In this document: positions 37,201 to 49,951 of the stretch, piece by piece
Numbering within the stretch: position 1 is the stretch's first letter
Layout of the letters: every line of letters starts with the position of its first letter
Assembly (NCBI GenBank): GCA_034336665.1
Contig: JAPFBE010000003.1
Coordinates: 36,864,360-36,928,359, forward strand
From: Luscinia megarhynchos
Lineage: Eukaryota; Chordata; Aves; Passeriformes; Turdidae
Length of the DNA stretch: 64,000 nt
Direction of reading: 5' to 3'
The notes under the pieces: model-generated
Databases searched by the model: none
What the model was told of the DNA's origin: nothing
The model's input: only the letters and a program-made list of their open reading frames with translations
Position numbers and translations under genes: made by a program

Positions 37201-38553
37201 CTTTTGGCCTGGGGAGAGATTGGAAAGGGTGACTGTGAAGAGCTTCTGATCCTGTTACCAGCTCTCAGCAATAGTCATTAGTCCCACACTGCAGGACAAA
37301 ATTATCACCAACACTACACTGAGGATTTGCATTCCCTAGACTGTTTTTGTTTGATTGTTTTATTTTTTTTAATATGTGGTAACTAGGGTACTTATTCCTC
37401 ACAAGAACAATCTAAAATAAAATACTGTTGCTTCTGCTTTATGAAATAAATCATAATAAATATGCAGATATACAAAAATTAAATCACAAGGTAGAGCCTC
37501 AAATAACAAAAGAGCATCCTTAAAGCCCATCTAAATTCATATCATAAAGCACAAATTTCCTTTTAGGAAGCCATAATGACTGCAAAAGGTCCAAAAAGGT
37601 AAGTAATTTCCATAATCAAGGTGTATATTCTGTGAATTCATGTAGGTCATGCCCTCTGAGATATATGTATCACATCTATTTAATGATTTTTTTTCAAATT
37701 TTTTCTTCCAATATTTTAAAGAACTTTTAAATTGCACTACAAAGAATTAAGAGCAGGGTAATGGTGTGTGTTTAAAGTGCCAAAAAGAAGAGAGAAGTTG
37801 TTAATTTGTAAGATATGGCTGCTCCCAAGACCTCCAGCCTTGAGGAAAAAAAGTTTCTAAGTTTCTATAAGGGGAAACCCTGATGGGGAAACTTTTCAGT
37901 TATTTGGTTCACTGGGTGCCCAGAGGCAGAAACACATAACTTTAATACACAATATTTTTGTCACGGCTTCCTCAGTCCTTGCTGCTACAGCTACTCCACT
38001 TGTGCAGAAAAGTAAATATTCACTGCTCTAGAAAGTTTGAGGAAGCCTCTCATTGAAAGTCATTGACTGATTCCCTCATGGTTACCTTCCATCCAGCGAT
38101 ACTACAAAATACTTTAAAAATTCCAAACTCTCCTTGAAATATTTCCATAAGTACATTTGAAATTGTTTTTAACTGAGTTTAAACAGGATCCTATGCAAAA
38201 ATGAGATCTAATTGAATAATATTTATTTCAATTTTCAGAAGACAGTTCAGATTTATCTCTTCCTTTCATGTTATAAAATATTTTATGGTATGCAATAGCA
38301 TCATTTAAGTAACATTTTCTCATATACAAATGTATTTTGATACATTTTATTTCTGGAAATTAATTTTCTTGCATAGCCTCATTAGGAAAGGCTTCATTCT
38401 TTCTTTTTCCCAGAAGGAGTTATTTAGGTTTCAAATGGTTTTTCCAGTACATGATTTTCAACAATCATGTCTTTATTCATTTGCTCACAGATTCTTTCCA
38501 CTGTACTTTGTGTACCCAGCTTAAATACTTAAATAAATGAAATAATCACTCAA
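31251..38553. other. Unique AT-rich non-coding DNA
   Basis: I see no recognised repeat or convincing exon in these 7.3 kb. A 10-bp A run lies near 31491. All open frames are 108 codons or shorter and lack splice or protein features. Confidence 0.5.
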
Positions 38554-38742
38554 TCAATTTGTCATAGTCAGGGCAGCAAAATATTCACCATTATGGAGAG
38601 GTTCCACTCTATCCCCATTAACTGCAACGAAAATCCTGGTGATTGTGTTTGCCAGCTCTTCATTCTGAATCCTGCAGGTTAGATGGTAAAAATTGAGAAA
38701 TGTCTCCATCTGGCCCTGAGAGCCAGCTGTAATAGTGGTCAC
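38554..38742 (-). other. 62-codon protein-like open frame, origin unknown
   Basis: The frame ends IFVAVNGDRVEPLHNGEYF plus ten residues and TGA. Its composition is unusually balanced for translated AT-rich intron (E, G, D, R, N with alternating hydrophobics). On the minus strand it follows a CACTATTACAG acceptor-like site about 12 nt inside the ATG, preceded by a pyrimidine-rich stretch. It could be a terminal exon of a minus-strand gene, a processed pseudogene fragment or a piece of a repeat. I do not recognise it. Length alone is not significant. Confidence 0.15.
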
Positions 38743-39528
38743 TCAGAAGTGAGCAGATGAAAGAAAACAAGAGGTGTGGTACTGATTACTGAAATATCTC
38801 TGTGGTCATTGCTGGTTCTGGCCAGTGAAACAACCACTTTGGAAGTCAGGAATGGGAATATCTACAAAGCAGTTATACTCTTGGACTTCAGTACCCTGAA
38901 CACTGCTTTAGTGAAAAAAGTCTCCATGATCAAGACAGAAAAGAGGAAATAAACTGCCATTATGTGTTCAGAGCAGGAAGGAAGGGGCAAGAGGATTGGT
39001 TTGGGGTTCGTTTCCCTCATAATTAAAGAAAAACTTAGTTACTTTTTCACAATCTATTGTTTTTCTTTTGGAATTCTGACATAACTTAGTGTGTTGCTGT
39101 TTTTTGGGTTTTTCCAATCAATAGCACAGTTTTCCATAGAAGCAATTCAGAGATGAAACAGTAAATAAAATCTGTTTCTAATTTTGTATAGGCAAAATAG
39201 GCCAACAAATATTTGCTACCACATTTTTTGGTTTATACTATAAAATCTTTTTCATGAGAATGTTTTAAAGGAAATTTTACAAGTCAACTTCAGATCTCAT
39301 GGCCAGAATACTGCATCATTCACAACAGAGCTTATTTATGTGTTAAGCATGAGCAATACATTCCAAAATATATTTTAAATGTCTTAACATATCAGTCCAA
39401 ATATTAATGAAGACCAAAAGCATGCAACTAGTTGACAGACAGGAAACTTTCATAAACTGGGAAAATCTTTCATTCAAAGTGATTCTTTCCAAAAGAAATG
39501 TTCTGATTTCAAAAGCATGGAAATTTTC
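38743..39528. other. Unique non-coding DNA
   Basis: Nothing recognisable was found. Confidence 0.5.
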
Positions 39529-39547
39529 TTTTTTTTTTTTTTTTTTA
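39529..39547. repeat. Poly(T) tract
   Basis: A T run of about 18 nt; a second of about 13 nt lies near 39650-39662. No retroelement body is visible 3' of either on the plus strand. Confidence 0.85.
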
Positions 39548-40375
39548 AAGTTGTCACTTTCTTCTACTGGTTTGTGTGAAATCTTTTAACTTTAGTAAAA
39601 GTTAAGAAAATAAAAACTTCCCTCTAGAAAAAAAATCAGCTGACACCAACTTTTTTTTTTTTCTTTACAAGAGTCCGTGAACCTAGAAAAAGTAAATTTT
39701 GCAATAGACTACAGAGGTGAAAAAGACCTCTGTTGTTACAATTAACCCAGTAAAGCATAGGCTGTTTTTTCCTGTGATCTATTCAAAAATAGCCTGGATT
39801 AGCCAGGTAAGGCAACAAATTCTGCATCAATGTTGACAGCAATGTCTAAATACTCTGATATTCATACTGATCTGATAGATTTCACAGGAGCTAATAAAGC
39901 CACATGTCTCAGGATTCAGTTTGCAAATTATCTTAGATTCAGCAATGACATTTTTCATCTTGATTTTTCTTTTCCCTGTCTTCTCATATGCTGTACCCTT
40001 TTCATCTTCAGGCATTCAAGTTAGCTTCTATTTCATGGACATGAGTTCATGAATTCTAATATTAATCCTTTTTAAATTCTGAAATGCAACTGTCTTTCCC
40101 TAGTAGCAATCAAGTAAGGAGAAAAGACCTTCTAAAAATCTCTTATCCACAGCAGATAGCTCCTGTGTCCAAAATGAAGATACATCAATGTCAGCATTTC
40201 AGACACTACTATTCACAGGTAAATCTTGGACTTCCTACCAGGAATAGGCTTCAGACAAAATAAAAACAAGATTCTACAAGAACCTGCTCTGCCAAGAATT
40301 CACATACCCAAAAAATCAGAAAAGCATAGTTGTTTAGGAGGGGCAGAAGGAAGTGCAAAGGAAGAAATTCTGGTG

Positions 40376-40486
40376 GGGATTTTTTTTGTTTGTTTTTGTG
40401 TGTGTTTTGGTTGATTTTGTTTGGTTTTGGTTCTTTTTTTGTTTTCTTTTGTTCAATTTTGTTTTGTTTCGTTTTGTTTTCGTTAA
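40376..40486. repeat. T/G-rich low-complexity tract (TTTTG-type)
   Basis: About 110 bp consist almost only of T and G, built from TTTTG, TTTG and TG units with rare C. Overlapping frames on both strands (F/V/C-rich one way, K/N/T-rich the other) are pure artefacts of it. Confidence 0.9.
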
Positions 40487-41800
40487 GAAAATGCGCCTTG
40501 AGAGAGCTGAGAAATTCACAGCTGCACTGAGTTTCCAGATGTGCATGGGCACTGAAGAGCATGTGTGCACTCACATATATGTCTAAAGTTTGCCACTGCA
40601 GAGCAAAAGTTTAATCCTGGCCATGCAAGGCTGCCTGGGGTATGCAGAGTGTAGTAATTGACATGAGTTTCAGTGAAAGCAAGTTCACAGGAACACCCAA
40701 AAAATGAGTGCCAAGAGAATGTTAAAATAGAAACTTATATATCCTAATAACTCTAGGGAAGTATGCTTGAAAGAAGACATAATATCTTTTATTAAATCAG
40801 TTGATATGGTTGAAAAAGCAGGCAAATTTTTGGTCTCAGAGTCCCTTCATCAAGTCCTTACTGGTTCTCCTATAATTCACACATTTTTATTATCCACTTG
40901 CATGAAAACAGTTGAAAAGAGCTTTTTGAATGCCAATGAGGCATTCTTTTTCCTTTTCACCACATTTGGGCTTGTGTTTTTAACAGTGAATGAAGGGGAG
41001 TGATAATCAGACTAGGACAGTGGTTATAATAAAAAAATACTATAAAAGAGTTCAAACATTAAAAAGCAAAGTATTCCAGTCTTGGTTTGGACCATATCTG
41101 AGTTACATCTGAAACAGACCGACCCAAAGCACAGTGACCTGAGAAATTTTCACAAACCTGTATGAGAAATGCATAGATCAAAAAATTACCTCATCATTTT
41201 AATAGTTTTATCCTGAGTTTTATTATAAGTCTTGGCAGATTGTGCTGACAAAAAACTTGGAGCACCTATGCATAAATATATTCACACATCTATCCCTTCT
41301 CCAATCAGTATTCAGTTCTGCCTGGGAAGTGGTTGGCTTTAGCTCACCTTTTAATATTTTAAAACAAAAATTGCCAGCTGTAATACAATCCAGAAATTAC
41401 CTCTCTCTCTCAGAAGTGACAATTTCAACAATAACTGAAATATTAAAAAGTCAGTGGCATTTGAAGAATGCCAAGATTTTTTTTCTCCTGTGCCCAGGAA
41501 TTTTAAGGAAAGTATTTACTAAATCAGTGAAACTTCTTTGTAACACAAAAAAATAAGATTCACTTAAAGTTTCCAAAGATTTTGTGAGTTTCCACACAAC
41601 TGTTTGTTTGTTCTCAAAATAAGACAAGTCACAAAACTGCAAAGAAGGAAAATTATTCTGAGGCAGCTGATGGGGGAATACCTGAATAAGCACATCAACT
41701 GTATATAATAGATATGAATTTAGATAGACTTGGACAAGTAGCATCCCTGAGGTTAAAGGTGTTTTTAAACATATAAATATCTGGGTCAGTAAGCAAAATT
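40487..41800. other. Unique non-coding DNA
   Basis: No feature was recognised. The longest frame of the window (149 codons, minus strand, 41451-41900) runs through the end of this stretch. It has no domain, starts inside sequence with weak CR1-like signal on the opposite strand, and is within chance expectation. Confidence 0.5.
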
Positions 41801-41804
41801 CAGA

Positions 41805-41860
41805 TTTATTTAAAACTGTTGAATTTAGCAAAACATTTGACATGGCTTCCATATGAAGAG
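41805..41860 (+). repeat. Possible tiny CR1 RT relic
   Basis: One plus-strand frame encodes TVEFSKTFDMAS, which resembles the LDFSKAFDTVS motif of CR1 reverse transcriptase. The similarity covers only about a dozen residues, and neither flank extends it, so it may be chance. Confidence 0.2.
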
Positions 41861-42657
41861 GTGAAGATGCTGGCAACTGGGGAAAAGAAGGGGGCTCCAT
41901 GATTCAGTGTAGAACCACGTTAATGATGCCCAAGTTTGGCTCCAAGTAGTTGGGTACATCATGTAGACCTGACACTGCTTGGGGACACAGAAATAATAGC
42001 TAAGCTCCCAGAAGCCGTGGTGTGCTTCTTGTCAATATGCTCTGCCCGTAGCTGACAATCCATTTCCTTCTCACAGGACTACTCTGCCACCCCCAATCCA
42101 AAAACAGCTTGAGGAGGCCTGCCTATTACTTTGTATGAGAATAGCCTAGAGACACAAAATAAGCAACAGATACTTTAAAACTTTAAATATTTTTTAAAAG
42201 GTTATTATGAAAAATTACCTGAAGGACTTGTTTTTCAGAACAAGTTTTCATGGTTTGTATGTATCTGTGAGTGGAAGATTTGGGCAAGTACATAAAAACC
42301 ACAGAATCAGAGCTGGAAGCAGGCAAACTCTTCAGTCTGAATGAAAGTAGACAGTCTTGCAGAACTACTTAGTCCTGAGAAAGATTTCTTACAAGAAGTT
42401 TTAAAAGAAGTAAGGAACTTGCCTGCAAAGGAAGTAAAAAGAAAAAAAAGCTGATAGGAAACAAAATATTTCAGTAAGTTATGTCAACACTTTTTTCTTG
42501 TTTTGGTGGAATATCTATGACTACCAGAGATGAAAGCAAGCAGTGCTGTGCAAACTTTGGAAAGGCTTTGAAACATTTCTTCTATTTGTCCCACTGCTGA
42601 AGGCCAGACCCTTTTGATAAAGATAACTCAAATAATGAAATTCTTCTCTCCTAACTT
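41861..42657. other. Unique non-coding DNA
   Basis: Nothing is recognised apart from a short CACAGAATCAGAGCTGGAAG near 42300 that vaguely recalls a CR1 tail, but with no supporting flank. Confidence 0.4.
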
Positions 42658-42707
42658 AAAAACAAACAAACAAACAAGAACATTAAAAAAAAAAAAAAAC
42701 CAAAACT
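42658..42707. repeat. (AAAC)n and poly(A) low-complexity tract
   Basis: Four AAAC-type units are followed by an A run of about 15 nt. Confidence 0.9.
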
Positions 42708-43900
42708 CTTAGTTTTAAGTAGAATATGAGGGGCATCTTATGATGATACCTATATGTTGAAAAAATTTAAGGAGTCCAGAACTGTAGTCATCTATATTGC
42801 AAGAAATCATTGTAACCATCTGAAAAGCAACTTTGCCTTACATTTATAAATCATAGTGGAGACAAAAATAGCTTGTAACATGGTCTGAAAGTCATTCAAA
42901 AAGATATTTAAATTATCACCCAGCTTCATCTGCACTTTCAAAGATCTTTCTCTTTAGCCTATTGATAATAAATGTCAGAAAGAAAAAGCATCTTGTCTGC
43001 AGCAGACTTAACATTCTTTCATCCCTTGAAAATGATAGACATCTACAGCAGGAGATGACAGTATCAACGACTGAAACTTAAATCCATCTAACTTGAAAAA
43101 AACTTCTTGTAACACCTGAACAATCATTTTTTGCAAAGAGCAAAGACATCCATAGATAACTTCTCATACTGGTAATAACCATGTGTTACTCTTACCCACA
43201 GCTGTACCAGGTATGGAGTTTTCAGCATTTCTTCAGTAATATAGGTAATACCATTTAACAGCTGTTGGAAATAATAAGTTTTCACTTGTAAGCAGTGTGC
43301 CTATCTGGCACTCATCACAATATCACTTACTTAGACACAAAGATCCGTCACAAACTCTTATAGGATTCAAACTCTAAAAGATATTTTTAGAAAATAATTG
43401 AAAGAAACAAAAGGAATTGCATTTCTGTTGTTTCATTCTATCTGTGACTCCAGTAATACCACAGAAAAAAACACCAACAGACTTAGCAGAAACAGGGAAT
43501 GGTGGACTAATAGACACAATTTGGTATTCTTCCCTGTCCTAAGAAGAAAAGCATAAAGCCTGAATATGGAAAGCTATTTTGGAAATGTCCTCAAGACTGT
43601 TGATATATTTTCAGTCTAATAATTCCATTCATATAGTAGCTAAAAGAAGAGAATGACATTTTAAATTAATTGTGTCAAATGGCAGGCTGGTGAAAGCCTT
43701 CAATGAGACTCCTTGTGTCTGACCACTCAAAAACCTGAAGGGTTGAGATTATTTACTGGTGATTTGCCTCTGCAGTGGTCCTCTAACCAGATATCATTTC
43801 CTCTGATAGAGGCTGCTTAGGAGACAGTGCAGTCATACTCTTTGATAAAGGTTATATCATATTCTTCTGTCATTCCATATTTCATTGTTGCTTTATTTCC
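42708..43900. other. Unique AT-rich non-coding DNA
   Basis: Nothing recognisable was found. Confidence 0.5.
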
Positions 43901-44320
43901 TGTCTTCGAGGCCCAGCAGCAGCTACAGAGCACGCTATGATCTCGATGGCATTAAATGTCTTCCCCCTGCAGTGCATGTTTTCAGCCTCGACCAAACACA
44001 GTGCAGCATCCCGGGTAATTCCAGGGCTGCAGCAAGCCCCGGCTGCCTCAGGTCCTGAAGCATTTCCCCTTTGGAGCTCAGACCAGCATGAGCATTCAGT
44101 GATTTAACCATAGTCGGCTGTATCTCAGTTGAAACAAGGTGGCCATTAGTCTCATCGGGAAAAACAAAGCATAACACAGGCAGGGTTGGTAACAAACAAC
44201 CTGCGAGTGCATCTCTTCTGAGACTGATGTCTTCCTGCACAATTTGATAGCCAGTCAGAGTGGGCAATACTTCCCTCTGTCTCCCTGTCTCCCTGTTTCT
44301 CAAGAATATTTTTTTCACCC
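43901..44320. other. CpG-retaining block, unassigned
   Basis: Nine CpG dinucleotides occur between 43907 and 44205, far denser than in flanking DNA, and GC content rises. A 127-codon minus-strand frame (43935-44318) spans it; the predicted protein begins basic (RNRETGRQRE), has a hydrophobic stretch GCLLPTLPVLCFVF and no domain I know. Retained CpGs suggest a young insertion, an unmethylated regulatory element or a conserved exon. No splice sites clearly bound the frame, and the frame length alone is not significant. I could not match it to CR1 or an LTR. Confidence 0.35.
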
Positions 44321-46089
44321 TTCTAAGTTCATGAGCTTGTCCTCTGCCTTTTTAACTTGTTAAATATTTATGTCCACAATGTCTCAAAAGTCTGACAGTG
44401 AGATCAGAGACCTTGCTTCACAAAAGCAAAATTGATGAGTGACTGGGCTTATAGAGACTATGCATGCAGAGAAATTGGAACTTCCTGCTCACTTCCCAGG
44501 TTGCTTGATGCTTTTACTTCTCAGAATTAGTGCCTCATACCTACGATCTAAACTACTTAACAGCAAATAGCTGAATGAATAGCAATGACAACATAGCACA
44601 GCCACCATCCCATCCTTCTCACAGAAAACCACAAAATGGAGACAGTGTGTGGTGCTCAGTCTGGCTAGAGATTCTGCCTTCTGCCTGCCTGTAGGGAAAG
44701 CTGCTGCAACGATATGCATCAGTGACTAAAAGGTACAATAAGTTGCAAAGTAGGGATGACACCAAGTTAGCAAACTATGGCTCAGTCTCCAAAAGATTTA
44801 ATGTTCATGACGATTTTACTCTGTCAGCAAATGAGGGGCTAAAAACACTCTGCCTTAGAGGGGAGAGGAGAAAGGATTTTCCTTTCAGCTCCCTAATCCT
44901 ATGTATTATTTTCAGATTTCCTGATTAGATTTGACAACCTTGAGGTTCGTTTTTTTCTTGCATCACTGACTAAAGCTAAGAACTCTCTCCCACTGGAATC
45001 ACCTTGTGACTATCCTTCCCTCAGGAACACCTTAGCTGGCAAATCCGTGCATTTTCCTCATATTGTAGTAGTCAAAGGTATCATATGATGCAGGCTTTAT
45101 TTCCTAGTTTCAGAAACTGTGCCTGCCTTTTCCCACAGTTTACATACAAAGAAATAAAGGACACTCAGCCTTACAGAAGACATTTTGTAGTTTTTCTAAA
45201 GGAATGATCTGTCCCTCTCTGAACAACTGCCCATTACAAGGAGATTTCTGCCCTCCATCTCCACTCAGTGACCTGATCTGTGCTTACTACTGTGATTTTG
45301 CAACTTCAACAAGCACTCAGGGATTACACTGGAAAATGCCATCCTCATCTTTCTGAAATACTGATGTCAGCTTAACTCTGGCACTATACCTTCCCCCAGG
45401 ATGTATCAGAACTGCCACAAAATTTTGATTCAGATATTCCTTGTTTCCTTTTGAAAACAGAACAGAAATTACATTTGACCAATCTGTATGAAAATGAGCT
45501 GATCCTACAGAGAATTCCAGCAACAATATTCCTTCTATAGAAGCTTCTCTTCTATTTCCTCTGTCTTGCTCTGACCAGTTGAAGGAAGTGAGCTCCTCAA
45601 AGTCCATTTTGCTGTTCTTCTTAGCATGGAAATTAACAAAAATAGTCCCAGACCATGACTAGACTTTCTCCACGGTATAACACAATTACCTGATTACAGC
45701 AAATTCTAGCCAGATTTTTTTTCTTTAGTCTGGGCAACTTCCTCATTATATCACTTTTTTTCCTCTCAGTCTTGAAAATTATGAAGAAAAATGGATGGTT
45801 AAAAAGGGCAGACTAAAACTAGACTTCTAAATAAGATTTGCAGCAGTGCTGAATACTTCTAGTCTGTGTCTTTGTTTTCTTCATTTTTTGCTGATGCATT
45901 TTAACTACTTAGTAGTTTTACAATAATTTCTCTAGATGATTATCTTCAGAGCCCCCTGCTCAGTGAAACATAATGAATTGCATTTTTCTCTGTGTTTCTC
46001 ACAAGAAAGCTACTAGTAATCCTTGCAGTATAAATAGTCTTTCTTGTAGTATAGACTGTAGCATAAATACCAGCTACATTTACTCAACA
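44321..46089. other. Unique non-coding DNA
   Basis: No supported gene or repeat was found. The frame at 44722-44928 contains RDDTKLANYG, faintly like the RT motif ADDTKL, but nothing around it supports a retroelement. Confidence 0.5.
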
Positions 46090-46575
46090 AAGAATCATAG
46101 AATCTAGGAATTTTTTGGGAATTTGGAATCTCTTTTAAGGATCATCTACTCCAAGCCCCCTGCCATGGGTAGGGACACTAAATCAAAGGGGTCAAAGCCC
46201 CATCCTGGACTTGAACACTTCCAGTTATGGGATATCCAAATTTCCCTGGTTAATGTCTGTACAATCACCTCTATCACAAAAAAACTTCTTCCTTAGGTTT
46301 CAATCTAAATGTACCCTAATTCAGTTTTCAACCACTGTCCCATGTCCTGTCACTATCAGCTTTTGTAAAAAACTATTCCACTTTCTTGTAGGATGTCTTT
46401 GTGTATTGAAATGCCAAAATAAAGTCTCCCTGGAGCGTCTTCTCCAGGCTGAACACCCCCAACTCTCTCAGTTGTCTTCTGATCATTTCTGTGGCTCTCC
46501 ACTGGGCCCTCTCTAAGTCCATGTCTTTCCTGTACTGCTGATCCCAGACTTGACACAGTACTTCAGGTAAACATG
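46090..46575 (-). repeat. CR1 LINE 3' portion, antisense
   Basis: From the plus strand: AATCATAGAATC (terminal repeat), then TTAAGGATCATCTACTCCAA, CCCCTGCCATGGG, ACACTTCCAGTTATGG, TCCCATGTCCTGTCACTA, GGAGCGTCTTCTCCAGGCTG, AACTCTCTCAGTTGTC, and TCCACTGGGCCCTCTCTAAG. This is the reverse complement of the CR1 3' untranslated region and the last part of ORF2. Minus-strand frames of 66 and 82 codons overlapping it (RATEMIRRQLRELGVFSLEK) are the tail of CR1 ORF2. It is 5'-truncated near 46575. Confidence 0.9.
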
Positions 46576-47384
46576 CATAAACATACTGTGAAAACACGCT
46601 CTGACTGCCAGATATGATCATGCCTATTGTGTTCTTACCAAGATATATTTATCACTTCTATGTGAATGCTAACATGCTGGCATCCAAACAAGGAATTAAT
46701 TTCCTTTTCTAGGTGTACACTTAACCTATATCACACTTAAGCTATATCTGTAAAAATTATTCCAGGTATGATTCAATCCGTTTTCTCCTATCTTCTGAAG
46801 CTAGACAAATGATTCACCAAATAAAATATATTTTATTTTATGACTGACTCTGCCCTTTGCATGTGATAAGATTTTAACAGATATGCCCAGATCTCAAAAA
46901 AATTAATGAATAGTTTATATATTTACCTGTGTGGTTAGCCGCAAACTCTCTAATGAATTTGTAATTTCTAATATGTTCTCTTCATAAATACAGGTTTGTG
47001 AGTCTTGATTCAGCCTGCAAATAGCTGCACAGTGGTGAATAAGAAAGCAGGACCACATATGTCTTGCATAACCTAACTAGAAGTGCATATTTCACTCTCA
47101 TGGTGTAATAAAATGAGTATTTATTGCTGCCACCAATGCTTCTTTCAAAGAAGAGGGAATAATTCTGAATTCAAAGAATAATGTTTCCTTCTTTATGAGT
47201 GACCAAGGTGCAGTGTACTCTCTGTACAACTTAAGAACAGAAAGTGAATACCCTGAAGATGTATACTGAACATATGAAAGGGGGCAAGAGAATGTGGTTC
47301 CTCTTTTATATGCATTTCACTTTGAATTTCCAGTTAGGAAATACAAAACTCTTAAGCAAATATGGAACCAGAAATTCTGGTGAG
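46576..47384. other. Unique non-coding DNA
   Basis: Nothing recognisable was found. Confidence 0.5.
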
Positions 47385-47423
47385 GTTTGTTTGTTTGTTT
47401 GCTTGTTTGTTTGTTTGTTTTTT
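47385..47423. repeat. (GTTT)n microsatellite, one interruption
   Basis: There are about nine GTTT units with a single GCTT variant in the middle. Confidence 0.95.
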
Positions 47424-49910
47424 GAGTAGACAAAAATGTTGTATCTTATTGATCATTTCAGTGTAATTAACTCAATCCAGAATTACAGCTGACATAACTA
47501 AGTATTGATTGCCTTTGGGACTTAAAAAGTTATTTTACTTATGAGACGTTATTCATTGGCCTTTATACTTTGGAAATCTACACAGATTTCTGTTTAATAC
47601 TTGCATACTTCATAAATACAAGGAAACTGAGAAGAGAAAATTTATAATTTATTTTGCATACATAAAATGGATGTATTTTCTTAAAAGGTAAAGGTAATCC
47701 TTAATAGCAGTGGCTGACATACATTATGCAATTATCAGTTATCCATTTCTAATATTGCAGAAATTTATACAAGTCAAGCATTCCTATATTTTCTATGCTA
47801 ATTTGCAACTAAATTTTTTGTTAGCAGTAAAAGGATATATTGCAATAGTATATAAAAAGAAGAAAAATGGTTTCACAGAAAATGTTTTCTATTGACAGGC
47901 AAGAAACTTCCTTACCTTTGAGACCTTTAAGTTATATCCATTTGTGTCATAGCCACATTTGGTGCCATAAAAAAAATACATAGTCATAAACGTAAAATGA
48001 AAATTTTCCATACAGCAAAGATTATCCATACCAGAACATTAGAGTAGTATTTCATTTCATCATGATCAGCATCCCTGTAAACATATACAAAGTAGAATTG
48101 AAAATATTTTCAGATCCCTCAAGATTAATTGCAGAAGAGATAGAATTTTCACCCTCTAAATACTGAGAGTTGTTTAACATTTTTCTGACATTGAAAATTC
48201 ATGTCTCCATCATAATCTTTCAACAGTTAAATATTTCAGCTTAATCAAAGAAGCAAGACTGAGAACAAGTTTGTGCAAATCTATTATTAACCACTATGAC
48301 TGCCTAATTTTGTGTTTAGATGCTTTATTAATCACTAAAATATTTGTAATTGACAGACATTATCTTAGTAGGGTTCCATTCAAAACAATATTTATTACAG
48401 ATTGGAAATAATTCCTCACTGTGAATATGATGTTGTACTTGCTGATAATCTAGCACAATTATCCCATAAATAAAGTATGTTATCATTTTTACTATATGAT
48501 ATCTTGAGCCAAAGATTTTTCTAAATAGTTATGAAATAACAAAGAGTTTGCAGCCCACCCAACAATTTTTTTTTTTTTTTGCCACAAACACATTCATTAG
48601 CAAGTAACCCACGAGTAATGCTCTTTCTGTGGGAAAAGGCCTTAATTTCTAAGACCACTATCTCAGACCTCTCAAGTGAAAATCAACTTTAAAAAAATAA
48701 ACAAACAAAATAAGATTTTTTTTTTCTTATTGAGAGGTCACACAAATGAATTTATTACAACAAGATAGATTCTCTTTCCATTCCACATTTTTCAAACTAG
48801 TCACAGTCAGTTTCACTTTTAGGTATTCAGAAAAACAATGGTTATGAAATGATTGTGGTAGTAGTCATAATATAAGTAGCATCACAAATTTTGAATAATA
48901 GATTAATAATATGAACATTTCATGGATTTATTCTTATGTGCTGAAAGGACCTATAAAGAATCCATTCAAATCCTTTTGCATTTAAGTTTTCTAAACACAG
49001 ATTTACTTGAGAAAAAACATACAGCATTTTAATTTTATTAAGTTGCTGAAATTAAAGATAAATAGGGAGAAATTTCTGCTTACAAAACTAACAAGAGTCA
49101 AGCAAGACATTTTCTTCAGTTCTGGGGAGAAAGAGCAGGAAGACATTAATAGAAAGAGCTTTTCAGTTTTAGTACTTAATCACATCTGGAAATACCTAGC
49201 TCAAATCTGTCTTTAAAGAAAAATACACAACTTTAGCAGATAATAGCCCTAATTATAAAATGCACATATGAAAGTAGTCAGTCTGAAATAGAAATAAATA
49301 CATTGAAAATCTAATCCTTTTTTCTTTGAAAAATTCTGCATAATCCTACTCTCAAAACTTTAAGTTCAATGCTGGATTGAGACAATTGAGACCCAACTGA
49401 CGATTGAATGTCAGAAAATGTAACTTCTGAAGATTTATGTCATAACCAAAAGGATAACTTTTCATCCATATAACTTATGGTAAATGATATTTCGTTTATC
49501 ATTATCACAAATATCTGTAGAATATAATACTATTTTTCAAAAATTTCTGATTGTAAAAAATAAAAGTTAACACTAAACATAGGAATTCATTCCTACTTTA
49601 AGAAATGTAATTTATTTCAGACTTGTTCTTTGGTGATTCCAAAGTCTGTTTCCTTAGAAGTGAGCAACTTTCTCAATTAATCAGTTAGTATTGCCTGACA
49701 ATTTAAAGTAGCTTCTCCATATAATTTACATTACCTATGTATCCTAGGTTTACATTAAATGTCCTCTTTTTAGGATCAGCTTTTGCTCTTCCCTCATTTT
49801 GATCATTAATAACTTTTTATATATGATGGTGGGTCTAATGGACATCAATATCTGATTTGTATGCAGTTTTCACAGTGGAGGAGGGATTGCAATATTTATT
49901 ATTTTGTATG
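47424..49910. other. Unique very AT-rich DNA
   Basis: There is no gene or transposon. A T15 run sits at 48566-48580, and T/A-rich tracts near 48690-48727. Confidence 0.5.
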
Positions 49911-49951
49911 GTGGGTTGGGGGGGGTTGTGTGTTTGTTTGTTTGTTTGTTT
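49911..49951. repeat. G-run adjoining (TTTG)n microsatellite
   Basis: GGTGGG is followed by TT, a run of eight or more G (ending 49925), then about six TTTG units. The guanine cluster is too short to form a four-tract quadruplex confidently. Confidence 0.85.

Noticed and set aside
40251..40586. Several overlapping 60-107 codon frames
   Set aside because: They translate a T/G-rich low-complexity tract in different frames and strands.
41451..41900. 149-codon minus-strand open frame, the longest of the window
   Set aside because: Frames of this length are expected about once by chance in 64 kb at this composition; no domain, promoter or splice context, and possible CR1 relic on the opposite strand.
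44722..44928. Frame containing RDDTKLANYG, similar to the RT motif ADDTKL
   Set aside because: No other RT motif at the correct spacing, and no CR1 nucleotide similarity around it.
49911..49926. Possible G-quadruplex in the G-rich run
   Set aside because: Guanines form essentially one long run plus short ones, not four separate tracts with loops.
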